64,000 nucleotides of DNA from contig NZ_CP045422.1 in the NCBI RefSeq assembly GCF_014926585.1, positions 3,068,001-3,132,000 on the forward strand, written 5' to 3'. The notes beneath the pieces were generated by a model. The model did not search any database and was not told the DNA's origin. It saw only the letters and a program-made list of their open reading frames with translations. Shown one piece after another: positions 54,084-63,651 of this stretch. A program made the translations under genes and the position numbers. This DNA is from Devosia beringensis (GTDB lineage: Bacteria > Pseudomonadota > Alphaproteobacteria > Rhizobiales > Devosiaceae). The stretch's first letter is position 1. Each line of letters opens with the position of its first letter.

Positions 54084-55685
54084 ATGTCCTTATCCAGTGT
54101 TGCCGAGGCTGCGCCCCGGTCCCTTGCCGAACCTTTCCGTACCCGTCGTACCTTTGCGATCATCTCGCATCCGGACGCCGGCAAGACCACACTGACCGAG
54201 CGGTTGCTGGCGGCCGCCGGGGCGATCCAGACGGCCGGCGCCGTGCGTGGCAAGGCCGGCGTGCGCTCGACCCGGTCGGACTGGATGGAAATGGAGCAGA
54301 AGCGCGGCATTTCCATCACCTCCTCGGTGATGACCTTCGACTATGACGGGCTGACGCTGAACCTGCTTGATACGCCGGGCCACTCGGACTTTTCCGAAGA
54401 CACCTATCGCACGCTGACCGCGGTGGACGCCGCCATCATGGTGATCGACGCCGCCAAGGGCATCGAGGCGCAGACGCTCAAGCTGTTCGAAGTGTGCCGC
54501 CTGCGCGACATTCCCATCATTACCTTCATCAACAAGGTCGACCGCGAGGGTCTGTCGCCGCTCGAGCTGATCGACGAGATCCAGGGCAAGCTGGCGCTCG
54601 ATCTCACCCCCGTGCTGTGGCCGATTGGGCAGGGCGTGGATTTCCGCGGCTATCTTGACCTGCTGGAAAAGCGCGTGCTCAACCCGCAGGGCAAGCCGAT
54701 CGCTGAATATGAAGCGATCGAGGACCTGCTCGACAACGAGACGCTGGTCGATGATCCGGTCTTCATGACGGCGCTGGAGAGTCTGGAAATGGCGACGGCC
54801 ATGCTGCCGGCCTTCGACCTTGCTACCTTTCATGCCGGCCATCTCAGCCCGGTGCTGTTCGGCTCTGCGCTCAAGGGTATCGGCGTGGCCGAACTGCTGC
54901 GCACTTTGGGCGAATGGGGCCCCGAGCCGCGGCCGCAGCCGGCCATTCCGGCGCCGATCGATCCGAGCGAGAAAAAGGTCGTCGGCTTTGTCTTCAAGGT
55001 GCAGGCGAACATGGACGCCAATCACCGCGACCGTATCGCCTTCGTCCGGCTCTGCTCGGGCACCTTCACCCGCGGCATGCGGCTCAAGAATGTGCGCTCG
55101 GGCAAGGATATGGCTGTCAGCAATCCGATGTTCTTTTTCGGCAATGACCGCGAACTGGCCGAACAGGCCGTGGCCGGCGACATTGTCGGCATTCCCAATC
55201 ACGGCACGCTGTCGGTCGGCGATACGCTGACCGAAGGGGCCAATATCAATGTGACGGGCATCCCGAACTTCGCGCCGGAAATCATCCGTCGCGTGCGGCT
55301 GGTCGATCACATGAAGACCAAGCAGATGGCCAAGGCGCTGTCGGATCTGTCCGAAGAGGGCGTGACCCAGGTGTTCCGCCGCATGGTGGGCGCCGACTGG
55401 ATCGTCGGCGTGGTGGGCCAGCTGCAGCTCGAAGTGCTGAGCTCGCGCGTTGCCGGCGAATATGGCGTGCCGATCACCTTTGAGAGCCTCAATTACGAAG
55501 TGGCGCGCTGGGTGGAGAGCGATGAGCCGGCTGAACTCGCCCGGTTTATCACGGCCCAGAAGATCAACATGGCCGAGGACCGCACCGGGGCGCCGGTCTT
55601 TCTGGCGCAGAATGCCTGGTGGGCCGACCGGGCCAAGCAGGACTTTCCCAAGATCCGCTTTCTGACCACCAAGGAACGCCATTGA
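54084..55685 (+). CDS. prfC: peptide chain release factor 3
   Basis: 533-residue GTPase that recycles RF1/RF2 after translation termination. G1 motif SHPDAGKTTLTERLL (about residues 28-42), switch and G3 DTPGHSDFSEDTYRTL (about 94-109), G4 FINKVDREG (about 148-156). EF-G-like domain II/III follows, with the RF3-type insert. RF3 is absent from many alphaproteobacteria, so its presence is worth noting. Its stop overlaps the TTG of the next gene. Confidence 0.95.
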   Translation: MSLSSVAEAAPRSLAEPFRTRRTFAIISHPDAGKTTLTERLLAAAGAIQTAGAVRGKAGVRSTRSDWMEMEQKRGISITSSVMTFDYDGLTLNLLDTPGHSDFSEDTYRTLTAVDAAIMVIDAAKGIEAQTLKLFEVCRLRDIPIITFINKVDREGLSPLELIDEIQGKLALDLTPVLWPIGQGVDFRGYLDLLEKRVLNPQGKPIAEYEAIEDLLDNETLVDDPVFMTALESLEMATAMLPAFDLATFHAGHLSPVLFGSALKGIGVAELLRTLGEWGPEPRPQPAIPAPIDPSEKKVVGFVFKVQANMDANHRDRIAFVRLCSGTFTRGMRLKNVRSGKDMAVSNPMFFFGNDRELAEQAVAGDIVGIPNHGTLSVGDTLTEGANINVTGIPNFAPEIIRRVRLVDHMKTKQMAKALSDLSEEGVTQVFRRMVGADWIVGVVGQLQLEVLSSRVAGEYGVPITFESLNYEVARWVESDEPAELARFITAQKINMAEDRTGAPVFLAQNAWWADRAKQDFPKIRFLTTKERH

Positions 55686-56884
55686 CCGCCCCCGCTCCCG
55701 ATCGCATCGAAGAACTGCTCAACGCCACCAAGACGGCGTTCATCGCCGGTTCGCTGGTGCGGCTGAAGCTGGGCGGCTATCACGGGGCGGAGCCGGACCT
55801 CAAGGGCATCGAGATCAAGAAGATCACGGTCAAGGGCGGCGACCGCTTCTCCTTCACCTATCGCTACAAGACGCGCGACATCATCAAGAACTTCATCCAG
55901 CCCGAGGCGCTGGCTTTGCTGCGCACCGGGCTCAAGGATGAGTTCAGCATGGCGCAGCTGGCCACCACTGGCTTTGACATGGTGCTGGAGCGCAACGGCC
56001 TCAAGATCCGCCTCAAGCGCACCGAGGTGGAAGGCCGCGAGGCGCCCTCGACCGAGCACAACCGCGCCAAGAACCGGCCGCTCAATGGCAGCGACAAGCC
56101 TTGGCTCAAGGCGCTCGGCATTGCCGGCAAAGATGGCGTGGTGCGCAGCGATGCGCAGGACAAGTTCCGCCAGATCAACAAGATGGTCGAAATCTTTGCG
56201 CCGCTGATTCAAGCGCTTAAGGCGGAACAGCCGCTGATCGTGGACATGGGCGCGGGCAAGGGCTATCTCGATTTTGCGCTCTATGACTACCTCTCCACCG
56301 TCGCCAAGCGGCCGGTGGGCGTGGTTGGCGTGGAAATGCGCGAGCAGCTGGTGGCCGACGGCAATGCCACGGCGCAGCAATCGGGCTTTGACGGGTTGAG
56401 CTTCCAGACCGGGACAATTCTGGATTTCGATGCCACCGGCGCCGATGCGGTGATCGCGCTGCATGCCTGCGACACCGCCACCGATGACGCCATCTTCAAG
56501 GGCATCAGCGCCGGCGCGGTGCTGATCGCGGTGGCGCCCTGCTGCCACAAGCAGATCCGTCGCCAGATGGAAGCCGGCAAACCCGACGCCCAGCTCGATT
56601 TCCTGCTGCGCCACGGCACCTTCTTGGAAAAGCAGGCCGAAATGGTCACCGACGGGCTGCGCGCGCTGCTGCTCGAGCTCAACGGCTACCGCACCAAGGT
56701 GTTCGAGTTCGTTTCCGACGCGCATACGCCCAAGAACAACCTGATCGTCGCCGAAAAGGATGACCGGGTCGGCCGCGATCGCGAGGCGATCCTCAGGCAG
56801 ATCGCCGCGATCAAGGCCCTGTTCGGCATCGAAGAGCATTATCTCGAGGGCCTGCTGGGCGCGCGGGATGCAGGACCGCTGTGA
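55682..56884 (+). CDS. METTL25/RRNAD1-like SAM methyltransferase
   Basis: 400 residues, class I methyltransferase. The SAM motif is LIVDMGAGKGYLDFALYDYL (about residues 186-205); a DAVIALHACDTATDDAIFKGI segment (about 256-276) and a VAPCCHKQIRRQM motif (about 284-296) resemble the Methyltransf_32 family that includes human METTL25 and RRNAD1. The N-terminal ~150 residues are basic and may bind RNA. The start is TTG at 55682 with AAGGAA upstream, one base before prfC's TGA (TTGA overlap). The substrate (rRNA or tRNA) is unknown. Confidence 0.75.
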   Translation: MTAPAPDRIEELLNATKTAFIAGSLVRLKLGGYHGAEPDLKGIEIKKITVKGGDRFSFTYRYKTRDIIKNFIQPEALALLRTGLKDEFSMAQLATTGFDMVLERNGLKIRLKRTEVEGREAPSTEHNRAKNRPLNGSDKPWLKALGIAGKDGVVRSDAQDKFRQINKMVEIFAPLIQALKAEQPLIVDMGAGKGYLDFALYDYLSTVAKRPVGVVGVEMREQLVADGNATAQQSGFDGLSFQTGTILDFDATGADAVIALHACDTATDDAIFKGISAGAVLIAVAPCCHKQIRRQMEAGKPDAQLDFLLRHGTFLEKQAEMVTDGLRALLLELNGYRTKVFEFVSDAHTPKNNLIVAEKDDRVGRDREAILRQIAAIKALFGIEEHYLEGLLGARDAGPL

Positions 56885-56954
56885 GCCGGCTGCGGGTTTC
56901 TAAACCCGCTCTGATCCCCTATATCGGCTGACAAAGCCAATCCCCGTGAGACCC

Positions 56955-57275
56955 ATGACCAAGATCACCTTTGTGCAGTCCGATGGCGAGCGTATCGAGA
57001 CCGAAGCCCAGGCCGGCTCCACCGTGATGGAAACCGCCATCATGAATGCCATTCCCGGCATCGTTGCCGAATGCGGCGGCGCCTGCACCTGCGCCACCTG
57101 CCATGTCTATATCGATGACGCCTGGACCGAAACGGTGGGCGGCCCCTCGATGATGGAAGAGGATATGCTGGACTTCGCCTTTGACGTGAAGGCGTCGAGC
57201 CGGCTGTCCTGCCAGATCAAGGTCAAGGATGCGCTCGATGGCCTGATCGTGCATGTGCCATCCCGGCAGGGCTGA
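56955..57275 (+). CDS. 2Fe-2S ferredoxin (adrenodoxin type), copy 1
   Basis: 106-residue vertebrate-type [2Fe-2S] ferredoxin. Cluster cysteines: C-x5-C-x2-C in ECGGACTCATCHVY (about residues 39-52) and a fourth in SRLSCQI (about 84). Acidic surface, no signal. It precedes the cys cluster by about 200 bases and has its own start (ATG 56955). Redox partner unknown; P450s, FDX-linked or sulfur enzymes are options. A close relative lies at 63235. Confidence 0.92.
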   Translation: MTKITFVQSDGERIETEAQAGSTVMETAIMNAIPGIVAECGGACTCATCHVYIDDAWTETVGGPSMMEEDMLDFAFDVKASSRLSCQIKVKDALDGLIVHVPSRQG

Positions 57276-57482
57276 TCCAGGCCGGCCAGGGGCGGGACGG
57301 GGCTAAGCAAAAATTGCTCGCCCGACCCCGCGCACAGATTCTTTTGGCGGCAGCGCGGCTTTGGCAAAGCACCCATTCCACGCCGTGCCCGCTGAGGGAA
57401 ATATAGAAGCGATTGACTATCAACGCCTTGCTGCAAAGGCGCGGTTTCGCCTATTTTGACGGACAGTCACAACAGGGTTCCA
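57276..57482 (+). other. 207-base gap before cysG
   Basis: No ORF is trusted here. It holds a TTGACT at 57414-57419 that could be a -35 box, but no clear -10 follows at the right distance. The cys promoter and any regulator site must lie here; I could not name one. Confidence 0.3.
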
Positions 57483-58883
57483 ATGGGTCACCTCAACACA
57501 TTTCCGTTGAGCTACAAGGTTCGTGGTCTACGCATCGCCATTATCGGCGGCGGCGAGGAAGCCCTGAACAAGGTCCGGTTGGTTACTAAGACGACTGCAA
57601 TGGTCGTGATTATTGCCCGCCATGTCGAGGCTGATTTTTCCCCCTTTGACGTCCTGGTGCACGAGCGCCCCTTTGCTGAAGCCGACCTGGACGGCGTGGC
57701 GCTGGTGTTTGTGGCCGAAGAGGGCGCCGACGCCGAGCTGGCCAAGGCTACTGCCCGCGCGCGTAACATCCCGCTCAATGTGGTCGATGTCCCTGCGGAA
57801 TGCGATTTCTATACGCCGTCCATCGTTGATCGCGCGCCGCTGACGGTGGCGATTTCCAGCGAAGGCGATGCCCCCGTGCTGGCGCGGCTGGTGCGGGCCC
57901 GCATCGAGGCCATGCTGCCGCCCGGCTTTGGCAAGATTGCGCGGCTGGCCGGTGGATTGCGCCAGCGCGTCGAGAGCCTTATTCACACCGGTCCCGCCCG
58001 CCGGCGCTATTACGAGGCGCTGGTGACCTCGCCCCAGGTCGAGGCTGCCGTCGCTTTGAGCCCGATTGCCGGCCGTTACGAGGCTGAAGTGCTGCTCGAT
58101 CAGCATCAGAGCCAGAGCAATAGTGCCGGCGTGGTCTGGCTGATCGGCGCCGGGCCAGGGTCGGAAGACCTGCTCACGCTGCGGGCCCAGCGGCTGCTGC
58201 AGCAGGCCGATGTCATCGTGCATGACCAGTTGGTGCCCGACCTCGTGGTGCAGATGGGCCGGCGCGATGCCGAGCAGATTTCCGTCGGCAAGGCCAAGGG
58301 CCACCACTCGTTCAGCCAGGCGCAGATCAATACGCTGATCGTCCGCCTTGCCAGCGAGGGCAAGAAGGTGGCGCGGCTCAAGTCGGGTGACCCGATGATT
58401 TTCGGCCGGGCCGGCGAAGAGATATCCGCGCTGCGCAAGGCCGGCATACAGTATCAGATCGTGCCCGGCGTCAGCGCGGCCATGGCGGCTGCAGCCGATA
58501 CGGCGACGCCAGTCACGCTGCGCAAGGTGTCGAGCGGCTTCATCATGGCCACCGCGCATGGCGCTGAAGACAGCGAGCTGGCCCATTGGGCGGCTCTGGC
58601 GCAATCCGGGCTGACCCTGGCGCTCTATATGGGCAAATCCATCGCCTCCGAAGTGGCGGCGCGGCTGGTGGCGCATGGCGCGCGCCCGTCCACGCCGGTG
58701 GGCATAGTGGTCAATGCCGGGCGCCCCCAGATGACAACATATTCGGGCAATCTGTCATCCTTGATCGAATGGGATGCGACGCTTGCCGACGGTCCGGCAA
58801 TCATTTTTGTGGGCGAAGCGGTCGCCGCCGGCGATTGGGCCAATGCGGCGCAGATCGCCGCCCAGAACTTCAAGGTAGCGTAA
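57483..58883 (+). CDS. cysG: siroheme synthase (CysG)
   Basis: 466-residue fused enzyme that makes siroheme from uroporphyrinogen III: an N-terminal NAD+-binding dehydrogenase/ferrochelatase half (IAIIGGGEEALNKVRLVTK, about residues 18-36) and a C-terminal SUMT methyltransferase half starting VVWLIGAGPGSEDLLTLRA (about 218-236) with DQLV, GKAKGHHSFSQAQIN and RLKSGDPMIFGR. I choose ATG 57483 (AGGG upstream); a TTG at 57456 is another option. Siroheme is the cofactor of CysI three genes down. Confidence 0.94.
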   Translation: MGHLNTFPLSYKVRGLRIAIIGGGEEALNKVRLVTKTTAMVVIIARHVEADFSPFDVLVHERPFAEADLDGVALVFVAEEGADAELAKATARARNIPLNVVDVPAECDFYTPSIVDRAPLTVAISSEGDAPVLARLVRARIEAMLPPGFGKIARLAGGLRQRVESLIHTGPARRRYYEALVTSPQVEAAVALSPIAGRYEAEVLLDQHQSQSNSAGVVWLIGAGPGSEDLLTLRAQRLLQQADVIVHDQLVPDLVVQMGRRDAEQISVGKAKGHHSFSQAQINTLIVRLASEGKKVARLKSGDPMIFGRAGEEISALRKAGIQYQIVPGVSAAMAAAADTATPVTLRKVSSGFIMATAHGAEDSELAHWAALAQSGLTLALYMGKSIASEVAARLVAHGARPSTPVGIVVNAGRPQMTTYSGNLSSLIEWDATLADGPAIIFVGEAVAAGDWANAAQIAAQNFKVA

Positions 58884-58887
58884 CGGC

Positions 58888-59211
58888 ATGGAAATTCTCA
58901 CCGGCAATGAACTGACCTCCGGAGGGACGGTTTATCTCGATAGGTCAGGCGCCTGGGTCGAAGACCTGCAGGCCGCCCGGGTCTTCGCCAAGGAGGAGGC
59001 AGCCGAGCGCGACGCTGCCCTGGCCGCGACCAAGGGCACCGGAAGGGTGATCAGCCTTGAGATCGAAGAAATAACGCTCGATCAAGGGCTTATCGTGCCC
59101 AAGCGGTTGCGCGAGCGCATTCGGGCAGCGGGTCCCACCGCGCCTTTGACATTGAACGGCGCGATCTATGACCGCCAGCATCTGGGTGAGGACGGTCATG
59201 TATCGATATGA
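58888..59211 (+). CDS. DUF2849 protein in cys cluster
   Basis: 107 residues of the DUF2849 family, commonly found between cysG and cysI in alphaproteobacteria. Contains LTSGGTVYLDRSGAWVEDLQAARVFAKEEAAERDAAL and TLDQGLIVPKRLRERIRAAGP. Function unknown; the constant place between siroheme synthase and sulfite reductase suggests support for reductase assembly. Its end overlaps cysI by 14 bases. Confidence 0.8.
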   Translation: MEILTGNELTSGGTVYLDRSGAWVEDLQAARVFAKEEAAERDAALAATKGTGRVISLEIEEITLDQGLIVPKRLRERIRAAGPTAPLTLNGAIYDRQHLGEDGHVSI

Positions 59212-60856
59212 CGAATTTGACGCGGCCTTTGTCGCGGGCCGCACGGCGCAGTTTGCCGATCAGGTCAACCGGCGCCTGTCGGGCGAGCTGAGCGAAGACC
59301 AGTTCCGCCCGCTGCGGCTGATGAACGGGCTCTATCTGCAGCTGCACGCCTATATGCTGCGGATTGCCGTGCCTTACGGGACTTTGTCGAGCCGGCAGAT
59401 GCGCAAGCTGGCTCACATCGCCCGCGTCTATGACCGCGGCTATGGCCACTTCACCACGCGGCAGAACATCCAGTTCAACTGGCCCAAACTGAAGGATATT
59501 CCGGCGATACTGGAGGAATTGGCCAGCGTCGAGATGCACGCTATCCAGACCTCGGGCAATTGCATCCGCAATACCACGACCGACCAGTTTGCTGGCGCTG
59601 CCGCCGACGAGATCATCGATCCGCGCCCGGTGGCCGAGATCATCCGGCAGTGGTCGAGCCTGCACCCCGAATTCACCTATCTGCCGCGCAAGTTCAAGAT
59701 CGCCATGACTGGGTCGCCCAATGACCGGGCCGCCATCCGCTTCCACGACATCGGCCTGCAGGCCGCTGTCAACGGGGCAGGGGAAACCGGCTGGGAAGTG
59801 TGGGTCGGTGGTGGCTTGGGTCGTACGCCGATGATCGGCAAGCTGATCAACAGCTTTGTGCCCAACGAACACCTGCTCGCCTATCTCGAGAGCATCATGC
59901 GCGTCTATAACCGCTATGGGCGGCGCGACAACAAGTACAAGGCGCGCATCAAGATCCTGGTGCATGAAGAGGGCCTCGAGACCATCAAGGGCCAGGTCGA
60001 GGCCGAGTTCGCCGAAGTGCGCGGTGGCGTGCTGACACTGCCGCAGCAGGAACTCGATCGTATCACGGCCTATTTTGCCCCGCCGGCCTTTGCCGATCGC
60101 AGCGGCAGCAAGGTCGACGTCGCCTATGAATCGATCATCGACCCCGCCTATGGCCGCTGGCTCGACAACAATATCAATGCCCATCGCGAGGCCGGCTATG
60201 CCTCGGTGACCATCTCGCTCAAGCCGATTGGCGGCGCACCCGGCGACGCCACCGACGTACAGATGGACGTAGTGGCCGACCTGGCCGAAAGCTACTCGTT
60301 TGACGAGCTGCGCGTGACCCACGAGCAGAACCTGGTGCTGCCGCATGTGGCGGTGGCTGATCTGCGCGCCGTCTACGATGTTCTGGTTGCGGCCAAGTTG
60401 GCTGACGGCAATGCCGGGCTGATTACCGACATGATCTGCTGCCCGGGTCTTGATTTCTGCGCCTTGGCCAATGCCCGCTCGATCCCGATCGCGCAGGAAA
60501 TCACGCACCGTTTCGCGGCGCCGGAACGGCAGAAGGAAATCGGCGATCTCAAGATCAAGATTTCCGGCTGCATCAATGCCTGCGGCCACCACCATGTCGG
60601 CCATATCGGCATTCTGGGCGTCGAGAAGAAGGGCGGCGAGCTCTATCAGATCACGCTGGGCGGCGACGCCACCGAGCTGGCATCGGTGGGCAAGATCATC
60701 GGACCCGGCTTTGAGGCCGAGGCCGTGCCGGGCGCCATCGAGACGCTGGTCGATACCTATATTGCCCGGCGCCAGAGCGCCGACGAGACGTTCATCCAGG
60801 CCTATCGCCGGCTCGGCGAAGCGCCGTTCAAGGAGGCCCTTTATGGCGCAGCCTAA
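59198..60856 (+). CDS. cysI: sulfite reductase hemoprotein (ferredoxin type)
   Basis: 552 residues, six-electron reduction of sulfite to sulfide. Two ferrite-type half-domains with RGYGHFTTRQNIQFNW and SGNCIRNTTTDQFAG in the first half, and the siroheme/4Fe-4S cysteines MICCPGLDFCALA (C-x5-C) and GCINACGHHHVGHIGI (C-x3-C) in the second. The single-polypeptide build and the ferredoxin/FNR genes downstream favour a ferredoxin rather than a CysJ donor. ATG 59198 lies inside the DUF2849 tail; its end overlaps cysH by 14 bases. Confidence 0.93.
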   Translation: MYRYDEFDAAFVAGRTAQFADQVNRRLSGELSEDQFRPLRLMNGLYLQLHAYMLRIAVPYGTLSSRQMRKLAHIARVYDRGYGHFTTRQNIQFNWPKLKDIPAILEELASVEMHAIQTSGNCIRNTTTDQFAGAAADEIIDPRPVAEIIRQWSSLHPEFTYLPRKFKIAMTGSPNDRAAIRFHDIGLQAAVNGAGETGWEVWVGGGLGRTPMIGKLINSFVPNEHLLAYLESIMRVYNRYGRRDNKYKARIKILVHEEGLETIKGQVEAEFAEVRGGVLTLPQQELDRITAYFAPPAFADRSGSKVDVAYESIIDPAYGRWLDNNINAHREAGYASVTISLKPIGGAPGDATDVQMDVVADLAESYSFDELRVTHEQNLVLPHVAVADLRAVYDVLVAAKLADGNAGLITDMICCPGLDFCALANARSIPIAQEITHRFAAPERQKEIGDLKIKISGCINACGHHHVGHIGILGVEKKGGELYQITLGGDATELASVGKIIGPGFEAEAVPGAIETLVDTYIARRQSADETFIQAYRRLGEAPFKEALYGAA

Positions 60857-62117
60857 GCCGGTGCACGTCCCGGCCGCGCATGACAAGCTGCGGGCCCTGG
60901 GCATTCTGGCGCTCAACGGCATGTTCGACGAGATGGATGCGGTGGGCGTGTTGCGTCAGGCTGCGGTCGACGTGCTGCCCGGCGACCTGGCGATCGTGTC
61001 CTCATTCGGGGCGGATTCGGCTGTGCTGCTGCACCTGGTGGCGCAGGTGGACCCCAGCCTGCCGGTCTATTTTCTCGAAACCGGCAAGCACTTCGCTGAA
61101 ACGTTGGACTATGTCGAGACGCTCAAGAGCCATCTCGGCCTGATCAATGTGCACGCCATCCATCCCAATGCGGCCGACATCAAGCGCTTCGATCCTGCCG
61201 GCACGCTGTGGGAGACCGACCCCGACAGCTGCTGCCATATCCGCAAGACCGAGCCGCTGGAGCCCATTACCGAGCAATATGCCGGCTGGGCTACGGGGCG
61301 GAAGCGCTTCCAGACCAAGGAACGCGGCGTCCTGCCGCACTTCGAGCTGACCAGCGATGACCGGATCAAGGTCAACCCTTTGGCCTACTTTACCGATGCC
61401 GATGTCAACCAGTACAAGGTCGACCACGGCTTGCCCGAGCATCCGCTGTTCGCTAAGGGCTACAAGTCGATTGGCTGCGCGCCCTGCACCTCGGTGGTTG
61501 CCGAGGGCGAGGACTCGCGGGCCGGACGGTGGCGCGGTCTCAACAAGAAAGAGTGCGGCATCCATTTCGATTTCAACGGAGCGATTGCCTCTCCCATGAC
61601 AGCTGCCAAGCGACACACATTGTGGAAAGACGGCGCCTTCATCGCCGATCCGTTCCATGCCTGGACCGATGAGAGCATCCCGGCAACGGCGAGCTATACT
61701 CACGTGCCCCTGCCGGTATTTCTGGCCAATCGTGAGGCCTTTCTGGCCAATCCGCATCCGCTGGGCCTGCTGGTGTCGCCGGGCGACCGGATCGAGGACG
61801 TCGAGGCCGATCTTGGCGGCTTTGCCTCGATCGCCATCGCCTTCCCGGCATTTACGGATGGTCGCGGCTATTCGACGGCCCGGATGCTGACTGAACGTTA
61901 TCAGTACGCTAACGAAATCCGCGCGGTTGGTGACGTGCTGCAGGACCAGATTCCGCTGATGCGGCGCTGCGGCATCAATGCGCTGGTGGTGACGCATGAG
62001 CCCACGCGTGAGGCGCTTAGTGAAAACCGGCTGCCCGAAGTGGCCATTTTCTACCAGCCCACCGGCACGACCGAAGTGCCCGTCGGCACCCGCCCCTTCC
62101 TTCGCCGCGCCTCCTGA
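60843..62117 (+). CDS. cysH: APS reductase fused to DUF934 domain
   Basis: 424 residues in one frame. Residues 1-245 are CysH: LAIVSSFGADSAVLLHLV (PP-loop, SSFGADS), the Fe-S cysteine pairs SCCHIRK and GCAPCTS and the catalytic KKECGIHFD near residue 243. The CC...CxxC set marks the [4Fe-4S] APS reductase class, not PAPS. From about residue 260 (KDGAFIADPFHAW) to the end it is DUF934, a domain usually found as a separate gene in this place; GLLVSPGDRIEDVEADL and RGYSTARMLTERY are DUF934-like. No stop or frameshift separates them. The fusion is the odd point. Confidence 0.9.
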   Translation: MAQPKPVHVPAAHDKLRALGILALNGMFDEMDAVGVLRQAAVDVLPGDLAIVSSFGADSAVLLHLVAQVDPSLPVYFLETGKHFAETLDYVETLKSHLGLINVHAIHPNAADIKRFDPAGTLWETDPDSCCHIRKTEPLEPITEQYAGWATGRKRFQTKERGVLPHFELTSDDRIKVNPLAYFTDADVNQYKVDHGLPEHPLFAKGYKSIGCAPCTSVVAEGEDSRAGRWRGLNKKECGIHFDFNGAIASPMTAAKRHTLWKDGAFIADPFHAWTDESIPATASYTHVPLPVFLANREAFLANPHPLGLLVSPGDRIEDVEADLGGFASIAIAFPAFTDGRGYSTARMLTERYQYANEIRAVGDVLQDQIPLMRRCGINALVVTHEPTREALSENRLPEVAIFYQPTGTTEVPVGTRPFLRRAS

Positions 62118-62173
62118 TATAGGGGAAGCGCGAGGCTTTCCCGAGCTTGCGCCCGTCGCATTTTCCGCAATGA

Positions 62174-63234
<1,061 letters not shown>

Positions 63235-63235
<1 letters not shown>

Positions 63236-63555
63236 TGAAGATCCTGGTAACCGATCAGGCGGGGGACGAGCACGAGCTCGAAGGGCTTGACGGCTGGCGG
63301 ACCATGGAAGTGATCCGCGACTGGGGCCTCAACATCAAGGCGGAATGCGGTGGCGCCTGTTCCTGCGCCACCTGCCACGTCTATGTCGAGGATGGCTGGT
63401 TCGACAAACTGCCGCCGCCCAGCGACGATGAAGAAGACCTGCTCTATTCGACGCTCGACAAGAAGCCCAATTCCCGCCTCAGCTGCCAGATCCTGCTGTC
63501 CGAGGATCTGGACGGCATGAGAGTCACCCTGGCCCCGAGTTCGGCCAAGGAGTGA
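63235..63555 (+). CDS. 2Fe-2S ferredoxin (adrenodoxin type), copy 2
   Basis: 106 residues. Cluster ligands ECGGACSCATCHVY (about residues 39-52) and SRLSCQI (about 83), the same layout as copy 1 but with DDEEDLLYSTLDKKPNS between. The start overlaps the FNR stop (TGATG), so FNR, this ferredoxin and the sulfite reductase form one electron path: NADPH, FNR, ferredoxin, CysI. Confidence 0.93.
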
Positions 63556-63651
63556 CCGCTTTTTTGCTTGATGACAAATTGTCGCAGGTATAAAAGCTGC
63601 GCCCAACTTCGCTCGCGCCATTGCGGCTGAGTGTTTTGCTTGGGGGTTGCT

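Noticed and set aside
60450..60842. Upstream extension of the cysH frame inside cysI
   Set aside because: The overlapping frame lacks CysH content; ATG 60843 starts the family sequence.
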